From: Salinisphaera sp. G21_0
GTDB taxonomy: Bacteria; Pseudomonadota; Gammaproteobacteria; Pseudomonadales; Endozoicomonadaceae
DNA length: 64,000 nt
Reading direction: 5' to 3'
Assembly (NCBI RefSeq): GCF_017744115.1
Contig: NZ_JAGHQW010000015.1
Coordinates: 44,799 to 108,798 of the forward strand
The notes beneath the pieces were generated by a model. It worked only from the letters and a program-made list of their open reading frames with translations, searched no databases and was not told the DNA's origin. A program made the translations under genes and the position numbers. Of the stretch, positions 38,236 through 47,387 are shown piece by piece. Every line of letters begins with the position of its first letter. The stretch's first letter is position 1.

Positions 38236-40566
38236 TTAGAAAACTTTTTTATGTTTTAATGTTTTATGGTACGACAGGTCTATATCCGCTGTCAGCCAGC
38301 CAGATTCCTTCAGTTTTTCCGCTCTTGCATGCATCTCAATCATCCGGCCCTTGACCGTGTAATTCATTAAATCATCGGGTAGTTTGATGTTGTGTTCTTT
38401 CAATTTTCTCCAATAATGGTGAGTGTGAAGACCACTACATGTTGAACTGAGATACAGTAATCTATCGTATAACTCTATGTGCTTTTCTGGTGAGGTAATG
38501 CGTTTCAACAATTGATAGAGTGTTGTTGAAGAGGCTTGGTAGTAAATCTCTTTTTTGTCAAAACCGTACTGATAGACATAGTACAACATCCAGTCTGCCT
38601 TCTGCGGTACGGGATCAAATGTAATACCTTCTATCTGACTGATGTTAACAATCAGGTTTGCAGTCTTCAGGCTGCCATTGAATCTATTGAAATTAAATTG
38701 GCAGTTAGTGAGTTTGTTGAGAAACCAGTCGGCAAACTTATCGGGTGAGGTTGGTATAACTTCTTTTTTGCCAGCAGAAGGATTGGGAACAACCGTTTTT
38801 GCGGAGATGCCGCCAAACTTTTTTACACATAAATCAGCCAGTTTTCGTAATGTCAATATATTCCAGCTGGTCATTCCTTGAATGGCAGGGGGAGGGATTT
38901 TTCCCCGTCTAATGTAGCCGATGGCATTTTCCAGTACCCGGGGGCCCTGGTTTTTAACCAGCTTATTCTGCAAATACTCATGTAGATAGCGTAAATAGGT
39001 ATCTTGTAGTTCCACAGGATTCAGTACTTTCAATACTTTAATCAGTTGGTAGTCCGAAAATGATCGTTCAGGTTTGGCTAGTCTAATCAAATGCCTGATA
39101 TGGCCCGGCAGCCACTCATCCGATGGTAAAAAATATCGACTGCATGGTTCAGGAAATGGAAACCCATGGTTGTTAAAGCTTTTGGTCATTTTGATAACAT
39201 CCATTGATGATTCGATGGTTGATTTACCTAAAAAGTCAATCATATATTGATAGTAGTCCTCTGATTTTGGATTAATGATGGCTAAATCCGTACGGTGCAG
39301 AACTTTAACATCAAGGTTCATTTTCCAGGCCAGAACTCGTATCAAATTTGTTGACCATTTTTTCCTGTGTGATGGTTTTACGATCTCAAATGAAGGGATC
39401 TTTACACTATTTCTTACCAGTCTTTGCTTGGTGATATCAGCAGCCCGTGGTTTATTGATTGGTTTCTTTACAAATTCTTCAAGATAAGAATAGGCCTGCA
39501 TGGCTGAATAGTCTGTGGTATCACTGCTAACTGGCGCTGTCTGTACATCTTCGGCCGGTAGCTCCATAACGGCAGTTTCCGAATGATAGGGCGTTATTTG
39601 TACCTTTATTTTCTTAAAATCTTTACCTGTTGGTGTGAGATATTGATCGGCAATATTGCTGATAAATTGCTGCCACTGGCTTCCTGGCCACAATTCATGC
39701 TGACACGGATCAGCAATGTAAATATCGGAAGTAGCCATATAGGTTGGCTGATGATAGCTCCCGTCAGCACAACGCAGATCACTATGAGCATGTTTGTGTT
39801 CAGCTTCATACCATTGGCTTTGCATCTGCACACTATCACCTGAAAGACTTGGGCATACCATCAAACATACATGCGTGGTGGATCTTTTCATCCTTCCTTT
39901 CTTTGCCATGGTTCTCGCACTAAAAAAGCTGATAACCATTTTGAACAGGCTGATGTCCGGATTTTCCAGGCAGCAGGAAGCCATTAAATGAGTCATCTCA
40001 TCACATTGGGCTACTTTGTAGGTTTTGACTAACTCTGCTATTTGCATGGCGTATTTGGTCTGCTGTTGTTTCAAGTCATTAACAGGAGAGAGTTCTTGTA
40101 TCAAGTGATGAATCTTTGGTACCAGTAAATGTTCATAAATCATTCCAACACAGGTGAAATTGCCGTGAATGGATAACCTTTTATGCTCTGGCATTTGAGC
40201 GGATTTATCAGAGCTTATGGCATACTCAATATCCATTTCACGAATATCATCCAGTACTTTACTCAGTATTGTGGGAATTGAATGACTTTCAGCACTTTGC
40301 TTTGAATCAATTTGCAGTTTATTTTTCTGAGCGTTTTGGTGAACAGGTTGACTTTTTGCCATAGTAACTTGGTATTCTGGTAGTTTCTTTTGTACTCCTG
40401 GGTGTTTGACACGCCCCTGATGATTCATCCGGGTAGTGTCCAGCCTGATCTTTTTTGAGGGATTGTTGTTATCCTGTTGCTGTTTTCTTTTATTTTGACA
40501 GTTTTTTGGGGGCTTTTGATAATCCATAAGCCGTGTGTTTTGATTGATAGCAGTGGCTACAAGCAT
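38236..40566 (-). CDS. tandem-array protein, copy 3
   Basis: A 776-residue paralogue with the same N-terminal basic cluster (here PSKKIRLD) and the conserved QCDEMTHL / THVCLMV / YIADPCQHE motifs. Its C-terminal ~90 residues group with copy 4 (LYDRLLYLSSTC, EMHARAEKLKESGWL) rather than with copies 1 and 2. The spacer to the neighbouring copies is again exactly 50 bp. No frameshift or internal stop is seen, so all copies appear to be under selection for coding. Confidence 0.75.
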   Translation of the reverse strand: MLVATAINQNTRLMDYQKPPKNCQNKRKQQQDNNNPSKKIRLDTTRMNHQGRVKHPGVQKKLPEYQVTMAKSQPVHQNAQKNKLQIDSKQSAESHSIPTILSKVLDDIREMDIEYAISSDKSAQMPEHKRLSIHGNFTCVGMIYEHLLVPKIHHLIQELSPVNDLKQQQTKYAMQIAELVKTYKVAQCDEMTHLMASCCLENPDISLFKMVISFFSARTMAKKGRMKRSTTHVCLMVCPSLSGDSVQMQSQWYEAEHKHAHSDLRCADGSYHQPTYMATSDIYIADPCQHELWPGSQWQQFISNIADQYLTPTGKDFKKIKVQITPYHSETAVMELPAEDVQTAPVSSDTTDYSAMQAYSYLEEFVKKPINKPRAADITKQRLVRNSVKIPSFEIVKPSHRKKWSTNLIRVLAWKMNLDVKVLHRTDLAIINPKSEDYYQYMIDFLGKSTIESSMDVIKMTKSFNNHGFPFPEPCSRYFLPSDEWLPGHIRHLIRLAKPERSFSDYQLIKVLKVLNPVELQDTYLRYLHEYLQNKLVKNQGPRVLENAIGYIRRGKIPPPAIQGMTSWNILTLRKLADLCVKKFGGISAKTVVPNPSAGKKEVIPTSPDKFADWFLNKLTNCQFNFNRFNGSLKTANLIVNISQIEGITFDPVPQKADWMLYYVYQYGFDKKEIYYQASSTTLYQLLKRITSPEKHIELYDRLLYLSSTCSGLHTHHYWRKLKEHNIKLPDDLMNYTVKGRMIEMHARAEKLKESGWLTADIDLSYHKTLKHKKVF

Positions 40567-40616
40567 ATTATGATTTAACCTGTTATTGGCAGTGATTGTT
40601 ATGGTTTCTCAAGGTG

Positions 40617-42962
40617 TTAGAGAACTTTTCTATGTTTTGGTGTTCTATGCTGCGACAGGTCTATATCCGCTGCCAGCCAGCCAGATTCCTTCAGTTTTTC
40701 TGCTCTTGCGTGCATCTTAACCATTCTGCTTTTGGCTGTGCAATACATTAAATCATCGGGCAGTTTGATATTGTGTGTTCTCAAGGTTGTCAAATAACTG
40801 CTGGCTTTGAGGTCACTCCATGTTGAGCTGAGATACAATAATCTATCGTATAGCTCTGAATGCTTTGCCCGCGAGGTAATGCGTTTCAGCATTTGATAGA
40901 GTGTTGTTGAAGAGGTCTGATGGAAAATCTCTTTTTTGTCAAAACCGTATTGATAGACATAGTACAATATCCAGTCAGCTCTCTTTGGTACGGGGTTAAA
41001 TGTGATACCTTCTATCGGGCTGATGTGAACAATCAGGTTTGCAGCTTTTAGCTTGCCATCGAAATTATTGAAATTAAAATGGTTGTTGGTAAGTTTATTG
41101 AGAAACCAGGCGGAAAACTCATCGGGTGAGGTAGGTATAACTTCTCTTTTGCTAACAGAAGGGTAGGGGGTAACTGTTTTTGCGGAGATGCCGCCAAACT
41201 TTTCTACACACAAATCAGCCAGTTTTCGTAATGTCAATATATTCCAGCTGGTGAATCCTGCAATGGCAGGGAGGGGTATATTCCCCTGATTGATGGTGCA
41301 TAAGGCATTTTCCAGTATTCGGGGGCCGTGGTTGTCAACCAGCTTATTTTGCAAATACTCATGTAAATAGCGTAAATAGGTATCTTGCAGTTCCACAGGG
41401 TTCAGTACTCTCAATATTTTAATCAGTTCGGAGTCCGAAAATGATCGTTCAGGTTTGGCTACTCTAAGCAGATGCCTGATATGGCCCGGCAGCCACTTTT
41501 TTGATGGTAAAAAATATCGACTGCATGGTTCAGGAAATGGAAATCCATACTTGTTAAAGCTGTCGGTCATATTGATAACATGTTTTGATGATTTGATTGT
41601 TGACTTGCCTAAAAAGTCAATCATGTATTGATAGTAGTCCTCTGATTTTGGATTAATGATGGCTAAATCTTCACGGCACAGAAGGTTAACATCAAGGTTC
41701 ATTTTCCAGGCCAGAACTCGTATTAAATTTGTTGACCATTTTTTTCTGTGTTTTGATTTTACGGTGTCAAAAGCAGGGATTTTTACACCATTTCTTACCA
41801 GTCTTTGCTTAGTGATCTCAATAGCCCGTTGTCTTTTTCCCTGAACTTTTTTCTTTAATTTGTTGGTGAACTCTTCAAGATAAAAATAGGCTGGCATGGC
41901 TGAATAGTCTGCGGTATCCCTGTTAACTGGTTCTGCCTGTATATCTGCGGCCGGTAGCTCCTTAACGGTATTTTCCGAGTGATAGCGCGTTATTTGTACC
42001 TTTATTTTCTTAAAATCTTTACCCGTTGGTGTTAGATATTGATCGGCAATATTGCTGATAAATTGCTGCCACTGGCTTCCTGGCCAATATTCATGCTGAC
42101 ACGGATCAGCAATGTAAAGATCAGAGGTAGCCATATAGGACGGCTGATGGTAGCTCCCGTCAGCACAATGCAGGTCACTATTGGCGTGTTTGTATCCCGC
42201 TTCATACCATTGGCTTTGCATCTGTACACTATCACCTGAATGATTTGGGCATACCATCAAACATACATGAGTAGTGAATCTATCCAGCTTTCCTTTCTTT
42301 GATCCGGTTCTCGCAAAAAAAAAGTTGATAACCATTTTGAACAGACTGATGGTCGGATTTTCCAGGCAGCAGGAAGCCATTAAATGAGTCATCTCATCAC
42401 ATTGGGCTACTTTGTAAGTTTTCACTAACTCTGCTATTTGCATGGCGTATTGGGTCTGCCGTTGTTTTAAGTCATTAATAGGAGAAAATTCTTGTATTAA
42501 GTGATGAATCTTCGGTACTAGTAAATTTTTATAAATCTTTTCAACATAGGTTAAATTACCGTGAATGGATAATCTCTTATACTTTGGCATTTGCGCGGAT
42601 TTATCAGGGCCTATAGCATACTCAATATCCATTTTACGAATATCATCCAGTACTCTATTCAGTATTGTGGGAATTGAATGACTTTCAGTGCTCTGCTTTG
42701 AATCAATCTGCAGTTTACTTATCTGAGAGTTTTGGTGAACAGGCTGACTTTTTGCCGTAGCAACCTGGTATTCCGCTAGTTTCTTTTTTACTCCTGTCTG
42801 TTTAACACGCCTCTGATGATTTATCCGGGCAGTATCCAGCCTGACCTTTTTCGAGGAATTGTTGTTCTCCTGTTGCTGTTTTCTTTTGTTTTGGCGATTT
42901 TTCGGGTTTTTTTTATAATCAATAAGTCGTCTATTTTGATTGATAGCAGCGGATACAAGCAT
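40617..42962 (-). CDS. tandem-array protein, copy 4 (promoter-proximal)
   Basis: The first copy to be transcribed, 781 residues from the ATG at 42962. A TTG four codons upstream would give 785, but the ATG matches the starts of the other copies and keeps the same residue numbering (Cys188). SSKKVRLD and the Cys-His-Asp trio are conserved. The ~120 bp upstream to the repeat/nucleotidyltransferase gene contains no sigma-E-type box; TTGCAT, 17 bp and TAAAAA (about 43050-43022) are a weak sigma-70-like option. Read-through from the upstream gene is also possible. Confidence 0.75.
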   Translation of the reverse strand: MLVSAAINQNRRLIDYKKNPKNRQNKRKQQQENNNSSKKVRLDTARINHQRRVKQTGVKKKLAEYQVATAKSQPVHQNSQISKLQIDSKQSTESHSIPTILNRVLDDIRKMDIEYAIGPDKSAQMPKYKRLSIHGNLTYVEKIYKNLLVPKIHHLIQEFSPINDLKQRQTQYAMQIAELVKTYKVAQCDEMTHLMASCCLENPTISLFKMVINFFFARTGSKKGKLDRFTTHVCLMVCPNHSGDSVQMQSQWYEAGYKHANSDLHCADGSYHQPSYMATSDLYIADPCQHEYWPGSQWQQFISNIADQYLTPTGKDFKKIKVQITRYHSENTVKELPAADIQAEPVNRDTADYSAMPAYFYLEEFTNKLKKKVQGKRQRAIEITKQRLVRNGVKIPAFDTVKSKHRKKWSTNLIRVLAWKMNLDVNLLCREDLAIINPKSEDYYQYMIDFLGKSTIKSSKHVINMTDSFNKYGFPFPEPCSRYFLPSKKWLPGHIRHLLRVAKPERSFSDSELIKILRVLNPVELQDTYLRYLHEYLQNKLVDNHGPRILENALCTINQGNIPLPAIAGFTSWNILTLRKLADLCVEKFGGISAKTVTPYPSVSKREVIPTSPDEFSAWFLNKLTNNHFNFNNFDGKLKAANLIVHISPIEGITFNPVPKRADWILYYVYQYGFDKKEIFHQTSSTTLYQMLKRITSRAKHSELYDRLLYLSSTWSDLKASSYLTTLRTHNIKLPDDLMYCTAKSRMVKMHARAEKLKESGWLAADIDLSQHRTPKHRKVL

Positions 42963-43081
42963 ATTATTTTGCAACCTCTTAATGGCAGCGATTGTTGTGA
43001 TTTCTCAGGGTGTTTGAAATACTTCTTTTTTAGGGCTGCTTATCATTTTATGCAAGCTTACCCTGGTTGACGGCCTTGATG

Positions 43082-46000
43082 TTATTCAGGCTGCATCATC
43101 GCAAGCAGTGTTGTGATAAAGTCCCTTCTTTTGATCTCGTAATCACTCTCATGCGGAGCTGCCAATAGCCAGCTGTTAACTCTGTGCTCAAACGCTTGGC
43201 GGTAACTATGGCTCTTCAATTTCACTTGAAGATTCTCAGTCAGCACTTGCAGGTGCTGTTGTTGTTTTTGCCGCTGGTAAGTCTGGCAGTCAGGTTTTCC
43301 GGGCTTGCTTTCACGGTGCAGAGCGATGAACTGCCTGGCTTTATTCAGGGTGAGCAGGGAGCGCATCAGCAGGCCATAAATATGCTCCTCCGGGTTTTGT
43401 GGAAAATTAAACAGAATGGTTCGTGGTATGGAAAATATCTCTCTTCTTTGCAACCGATCTGTCAGCAGGTCAAGGTTATCGGCAAGGTATGCCAGCGTAT
43501 TGTTCAGTAATCCGGTTTCTTCAGCAAACGACAAACACCACACCGGCCTGCTCACGCCAGGAACGTCAATGACCAATCGTGCTGTATTTCTGTCTGTTAC
43601 CAGGGCGTCAATACTGACCTGAAAGTCCATTACTTTCATACCCAGATCACCGTCTTTAAGCTGAATATTGTAAGCTGTCGGGAGTTTAATCGCCGGACAT
43701 CCCGGAACCCGGCTGATGGTCATGCTCTTGGGGATTTCTGAATCCCTGTCGGTGTTAAGTACCTGCAGCTTTTCAAAGAGGGTTCTGGCAGACTCATCTG
43801 TCGTGCAAATAATGTCAATATCATTGAATGATGAGCAGAGGTTCTGTAAATAGCGCGCGTATGAACCGGTCACCAGTAGGGCGGGAACGTCACAGGCGTC
43901 ATTGATTTCCTGGATGATCTCCAGTGTTCTCAGTATCAGCACATTTAACCGGGAAGCCTGCCTTTCCGGTAAGCCCGGTCCGCCTGCTGTTGCTACGGTA
44001 TACTTCCTGTGCACGGGAACATCCGCTGTGTGTTGACTGGCAGAGGCTGCGTACCCTTGGGGACTGCCCCCTGAGGCAACGGTATTTGCCCGCAGCATAC
44101 TGTCAATTATCCTGGCTTTGTGAACTTCGCAGTTGCGTTGCTCAAACCAGGAGACCAACGCATGGCGCCGTTTGCTTCCTTCCGGAAAATGCTGAAGGCA
44201 ATTCAGAACCTGTTCTTTATGGATGACTTGTCCATTAATAGACTGGCTGGTGATATAACAGTGTGCCAGGAAGAAAAAATGTATACGTGAATTCTTGAAT
44301 GAGTGCCTCAGGGGGGTGATGGATTGCAATACCTGTTTCGCTGACACCACCTGATGATCAATTGTCAGCCCATGCTGCATAGCCATGAATTTCAATAGAC
44401 ATTGCAGTCGATCATGCTCATCGTCTTTGACCGATACGCTGTTCAGGATTTGCCAGGCCTCTTGAAGTGTCTCCTGAGCTTCGCTGGTTTCCTCGTACTT
44501 TTGAGATTGTTTCAACTTTTGAATCAGATACCTGATTTGCTTTGCAGAGTGATCCCCGGGTACTTCATTAAACGCTGCCAGTACTTTCCGATTATCCAGA
44601 CAGGCGCTATTCAGCTCTCTTGCATTCAATGCCAGCTGAGAATAAAAAACAGCTTTTTCGAGCAACCAGCCACCGCGTTCATAATCCTTAACCACCGCCT
44701 CCGGTGAAATCTGCTGACCATTGAACGCCAGGCCCCTCAGACAACATTGATCCCTGAAGCGTACTATTCCCAGTTTGCCGTCCGAACTTTCCGGAAAATC
44801 CTTAACCACTGCATCCGGTGTGACCTGCTGGCCATTAACCACCAGTCCTCTCAGGCAACATTCCACTTTGAAGCGTGCCAGCGACAGAGACGCTCTGGCT
44901 GCCCTGAAACCCCTGACCACCTCATCCGGTGTGACTTGCCGGTGATTCAACGCCAGGGCCCTGAGGCAACATTGTTCCTTAAAGCGCGCTATCCCCAGTC
45001 TACCTTCCCGGGTATCCGGGAAATCCTTCACCACCGCATCCGGTGTGACCTGCTGGCCATTCAACACCAGACCTCTCAGGCAACATTCCTCTTTAAAGCG
45101 TGCCAGCTCCAGTGTTGCCCCGGCTGCCTGATAACCCTTAACCACCACATCCGGTGTGACTTGCTGGCCATTCAGCGGCAGCCCCCTCAGGCAACATTCT
45201 GCTTTGAAGCGCGCCAGCTCCAGTGTTGCCCCGGCCCCCTGATAATTCTTAAACACCACCTCCGGTTTGGCCAGCTGGTCATGCAACGCCAGGCCCTTCA
45301 GGCAACATTGTTCGCTGAAGCGTAATGTCCCCAGTCTGCCTTCCGGACTATCCGGGAACCCCTTAACCACCGTTTCCGGTGTGATCTGCTGGCCATTTAA
45401 TGTCATGCCCTTCAGGCAACATCGTTCCTTAAAGTGCGCCAGCCCCAGTCTGCCTTCCGGATTATCCGGGAAATCCTTAACCACCTCATCCGATGTAATG
45501 TGCCTGCCCTTCAACAGCAGGCCTTTCAGGCAACATTCTGCTTTGAAGTGCGCTAGCTCCAGTGTCGCATTGGCTGCCTGATAATCGTTAACCACGGCAT
45601 CCGGTGTGACTTGCTGGCCATACAACATCAGGCCCCTCAGACAGCATTCCGCTTTGAAGCGTGCAATACCCAGTTTGCCATGCAGACTATCCGGGAAATC
45701 CTTAACCACCTCGTCTGGTGTGACCTGTCGGCCATGCAATGCAAGGTCTCTCAGGCAGCATTCCGCTTTGAAGCGTGCAATACCCAGTTTGCCTTGCGGA
45801 CTGTCCGGGAAATCCTTAACCACCACATCCGGTGTGACCTGCTGGCCTCTCAGCAGCAAGCCTTGCAGGCAGCATTCTGCTTTGAAACGCGCTAGCTCCA
45901 GTGTTGCTCTGGCTGCCTGATAATCCCTGACCACGGCATCCGGTGTGACCCGTTGGCCATTCAATATCAGGCCCTTCAGGCAGCATTCCGCTGTGAAGCG

Positions 46001-46510
46001 TCCTTTTCCCAGTTTGCCTTCCGGACTCTCCGGGAAAGCCTTAACCACGTCGCCCGGTGTCACCTGCTGGCTATTTAACGGCAAACCCCTCAGGCAACAT
46101 TGTTCCATGAAGCGTGCGATCCCCAGTTTGCCTGGCAGACTATCCGGGAAGGCCCTGACCACCGCTTCCGGTGTGACCTGTCGGCCCTTTAACAGCAAGC
46201 CCTTCAGACAACATTCTTCCATAAAGCGAGCCAGCTCCAGTGTTGCCCGGGCGGCCTGAAACTCGTTAACCACCTCATCCGGTGAGATCCGCCGGCCTTT
46301 CAACAGCAGGCCTTTCTGACAACATTCTGCTTTGAAGCGCGTTATCGCCACCAGATACTTATTTCGATCTGGCTTCCGGGTGAATTCCTGAATGACCTGA
46401 TCCGGGGTCACTTTTCTACGGTTGAGTAGAATGTTCTGCAAGCAAAGTTTTGACAGAAAAAAGCCACCTCTGAGAGAGGTTCTATCTTTTCCATAGGCGT
46501 TAAGTACCAC
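43082..46510 (-). CDS. CC-repeat protein with C-terminal nucleotidyltransferase-like domain
   Basis: A protein of at least 1142 residues. Residues ~59-621 are fifteen tandem 37/38-residue repeats (consensus F-K-x-E-C-C-L-R-G-L-x-L-N-G-Q-Q-V-T-P-D-x-V-V-K), each with a Cys-Cys pair. A helical spacer follows. Residues ~855-970 contain GSYARYL (882-888), NDIDI (Asp897, Asp899) and MDFQVSID (Asp962), the metal-binding pattern of the nucleotidyltransferase superfamily. The GTG at 46510 falls inside a further repeat (QVTPAVVLNAYG). The same frame stays open for 82 more codons to a stop at 46757-46759 without ATG, GTG or TTG. The true 5' end therefore lies near 46757 with a frameshift or unusual start. 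A sigma-E-type promoter sits at 46777-46804. Confidence 0.75.
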   Translation of the reverse strand: MVLNAYGKDRTSLRGGFFLSKLCLQNILLNRRKVTPDQVIQEFTRKPDRNKYLVAITRFKAECCQKGLLLKGRRISPDEVVNEFQAARATLELARFMEECCLKGLLLKGRQVTPEAVVRAFPDSLPGKLGIARFMEQCCLRGLPLNSQQVTPGDVVKAFPESPEGKLGKGRFTAECCLKGLILNGQRVTPDAVVRDYQAARATLELARFKAECCLQGLLLRGQQVTPDVVVKDFPDSPQGKLGIARFKAECCLRDLALHGRQVTPDEVVKDFPDSLHGKLGIARFKAECCLRGLMLYGQQVTPDAVVNDYQAANATLELAHFKAECCLKGLLLKGRHITSDEVVKDFPDNPEGRLGLAHFKERCCLKGMTLNGQQITPETVVKGFPDSPEGRLGTLRFSEQCCLKGLALHDQLAKPEVVFKNYQGAGATLELARFKAECCLRGLPLNGQQVTPDVVVKGYQAAGATLELARFKEECCLRGLVLNGQQVTPDAVVKDFPDTREGRLGIARFKEQCCLRALALNHRQVTPDEVVRGFRAARASLSLARFKVECCLRGLVVNGQQVTPDAVVKDFPESSDGKLGIVRFRDQCCLRGLAFNGQQISPEAVVKDYERGGWLLEKAVFYSQLALNARELNSACLDNRKVLAAFNEVPGDHSAKQIRYLIQKLKQSQKYEETSEAQETLQEAWQILNSVSVKDDEHDRLQCLLKFMAMQHGLTIDHQVVSAKQVLQSITPLRHSFKNSRIHFFFLAHCYITSQSINGQVIHKEQVLNCLQHFPEGSKRRHALVSWFEQRNCEVHKARIIDSMLRANTVASGGSPQGYAASASQHTADVPVHRKYTVATAGGPGLPERQASRLNVLILRTLEIIQEINDACDVPALLVTGSYARYLQNLCSSFNDIDIICTTDESARTLFEKLQVLNTDRDSEIPKSMTISRVPGCPAIKLPTAYNIQLKDGDLGMKVMDFQVSIDALVTDRNTARLVIDVPGVSRPVWCLSFAEETGLLNNTLAYLADNLDLLTDRLQRREIFSIPRTILFNFPQNPEEHIYGLLMRSLLTLNKARQFIALHRESKPGKPDCQTYQRQKQQQHLQVLTENLQVKLKSHSYRQAFEHRVNSWLLAAPHESDYEIKRRDFITTLLAMMQPE
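44648..46336 (-). repeat. fifteen 111/114-bp coding repeats
   Basis: These encode the 37- and 38-residue CC units. Two linker types occur, a 38-residue form with FPDSPEGKLGIAR and a 37-residue form with YQAARATLELAR. They are mixed irregularly, which points to repeated internal duplication. An additional degenerate unit lies upstream. Confidence 0.9.
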
Positions 46511-46776
46511 AGCGGGGGTGACTTGCCGTCCCTGTAATGGTCTCTTTTGCCAAAAAGCGTCCTCAATACCTTTGGGATCATCCTGGCGTGGGGCTATGCC
46601 CCTGTGGGATTGATGGTTTGAGACTCTTTTGCCATGAAATATGCTTCCGTTGCGGCCAGGAACCCTGCTTGAAACGGTTTGTTGGCGAAACCGGTCAGCA
46701 GGCTTTGGGTGGGCGTAGGTTGATGTGATTGCTTTCAGAATAAAGCCCTGTGCGCATCAGACTGTAAATATCGTTA

Positions 46777-46804
46777 TCAGACCTCAAAATGATGAACAGG
46801 TTCC
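46777..46804 (-). promoter_or_regulatory. sigma-E-type promoter of the CC-repeat gene
   Basis: On the minus strand, GGAACCT (46804-46798), 16 bp and TCTGA (46781-46777). The predicted transcript would begin near 46770, ahead of the first ATG at 46757. It is divergent from the plus-strand promoter at 46857. Confidence 0.7.
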
Positions 46805-46856
46805 GTTTCAGGTGCGTTATGGGGCTCTTTAGAAGATCGGAAAAATGAAAAATTAT

Positions 46857-46884
46857 GGAACTAATTTCTAAATTCAGGCTCTTA
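46857..46884 (+). promoter_or_regulatory. sigma-E-type promoter of the hairpin membrane gene
   Basis: GGAACTA (46857-46863), a 16-bp spacer and TCTTA (46880-46884). An earlier ATG at 46855 lies within this promoter, so it cannot be the start. The preferred ATG is at 46915, after CAGGG. Confidence 0.7.
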
Positions 46885-46914
46885 AAAAATTTAGACATCT
46901 TTCAGGGTAATTTA

Positions 46915-47304
46915 ATGCAAGCATCCACATCAATGTCATCAATTATTCAAATACTTCCGACTCAGAGTGCGGAAGCCTCTGATTTACCAGATATTCCAGA
47001 ACCGATATCTTGTCAGTTTAAGTGTCTGGGACGCACGGTTTCACTGTTGGAACGAACAGCTGTTAATCTGGCTGTTAGCCTGCCTATAGCCTCTGGTGTT
47101 GCCATTTGTGTCGAACATGTTGTCAGGGGGGTTGCCGGTGCTTATGCAAGTAGTTTGGCAGGTTTTTTGACAGGTTTTGTCGTAGGTGGTGTTGCAGGTA
47201 TGATCGCCGAGCATGTGTATGTTCAGTGTCGGCATGTAGCCCCGACGGAATCACCTGTACGGTTTACAGGGATTATCAGTCATGACCCTGAGCAGGTTGT
47301 TTGA
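46915..47304 (+). CDS. small protein with bilobed hydrophobic hairpin
   Basis: A 129-residue protein of unrecognised family. A polar N-terminus (about 1-40) is followed by two close hydrophobic segments (about 45-65 and 73-95) separated by a short HVVRG turn, then a short polar tail. The Gly/Ala-rich second helix and bilobed profile recall chlamydial Inc proteins, which are type III-secreted into host-derived membranes. The likeness is structural only. The gene is divergent from the CC-repeat gene, and each has its own sigma-E-type promoter. Confidence 0.65.
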   Translation: MQASTSMSSIIQILPTQSAEASDLPDIPEPISCQFKCLGRTVSLLERTAVNLAVSLPIASGVAICVEHVVRGVAGAYASSLAGFLTGFVVGGVAGMIAEHVYVQCRHVAPTESPVRFTGIISHDPEQVV

Positions 47305-47387
47305 AAATTTGTCTGGCAGTTGTGGACGAATTGCTGCTCTTCCAGTATCTCTGGAAGCTGACCCGGGTCAGGGTCAGCCACGAAAAA

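Larger units (their letters stand above)
33474..42962 (-). repeat. four-copy tandem gene array, ~2.4-kb period
   Basis: Four paralogous genes lie head to tail with three intergenic spacers of exactly 50 bp (35787-35836, 38186-38235, 40567-40616). The spacer itself is conserved (CAGGTTAAATCATAAT before each ATG). No transposase, terminal inverted repeat or target duplication frames the array. This fits repeated unequal crossing-over of a gene-plus-leader unit. Confidence 0.9.

Noticed and set aside
33474..42962. Composite transposon or CRISPR explanation for the large repeats
   Set aside because: No terminal inverted repeats, transposase or short regular repeats with unique spacers; units are whole genes.
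44747..46259. Several plus-strand frames opposite the CC-repeat gene
   Set aside because: They are antisense shadows of the 111/114-bp repeats and share its periodicity; the minus frame has the coherent protein and promoter.
46855..46914. Upstream start (46855) for the hairpin membrane gene
   Set aside because: The ATG overlaps the -35 box; the ATG at 46915 follows CAGGG.
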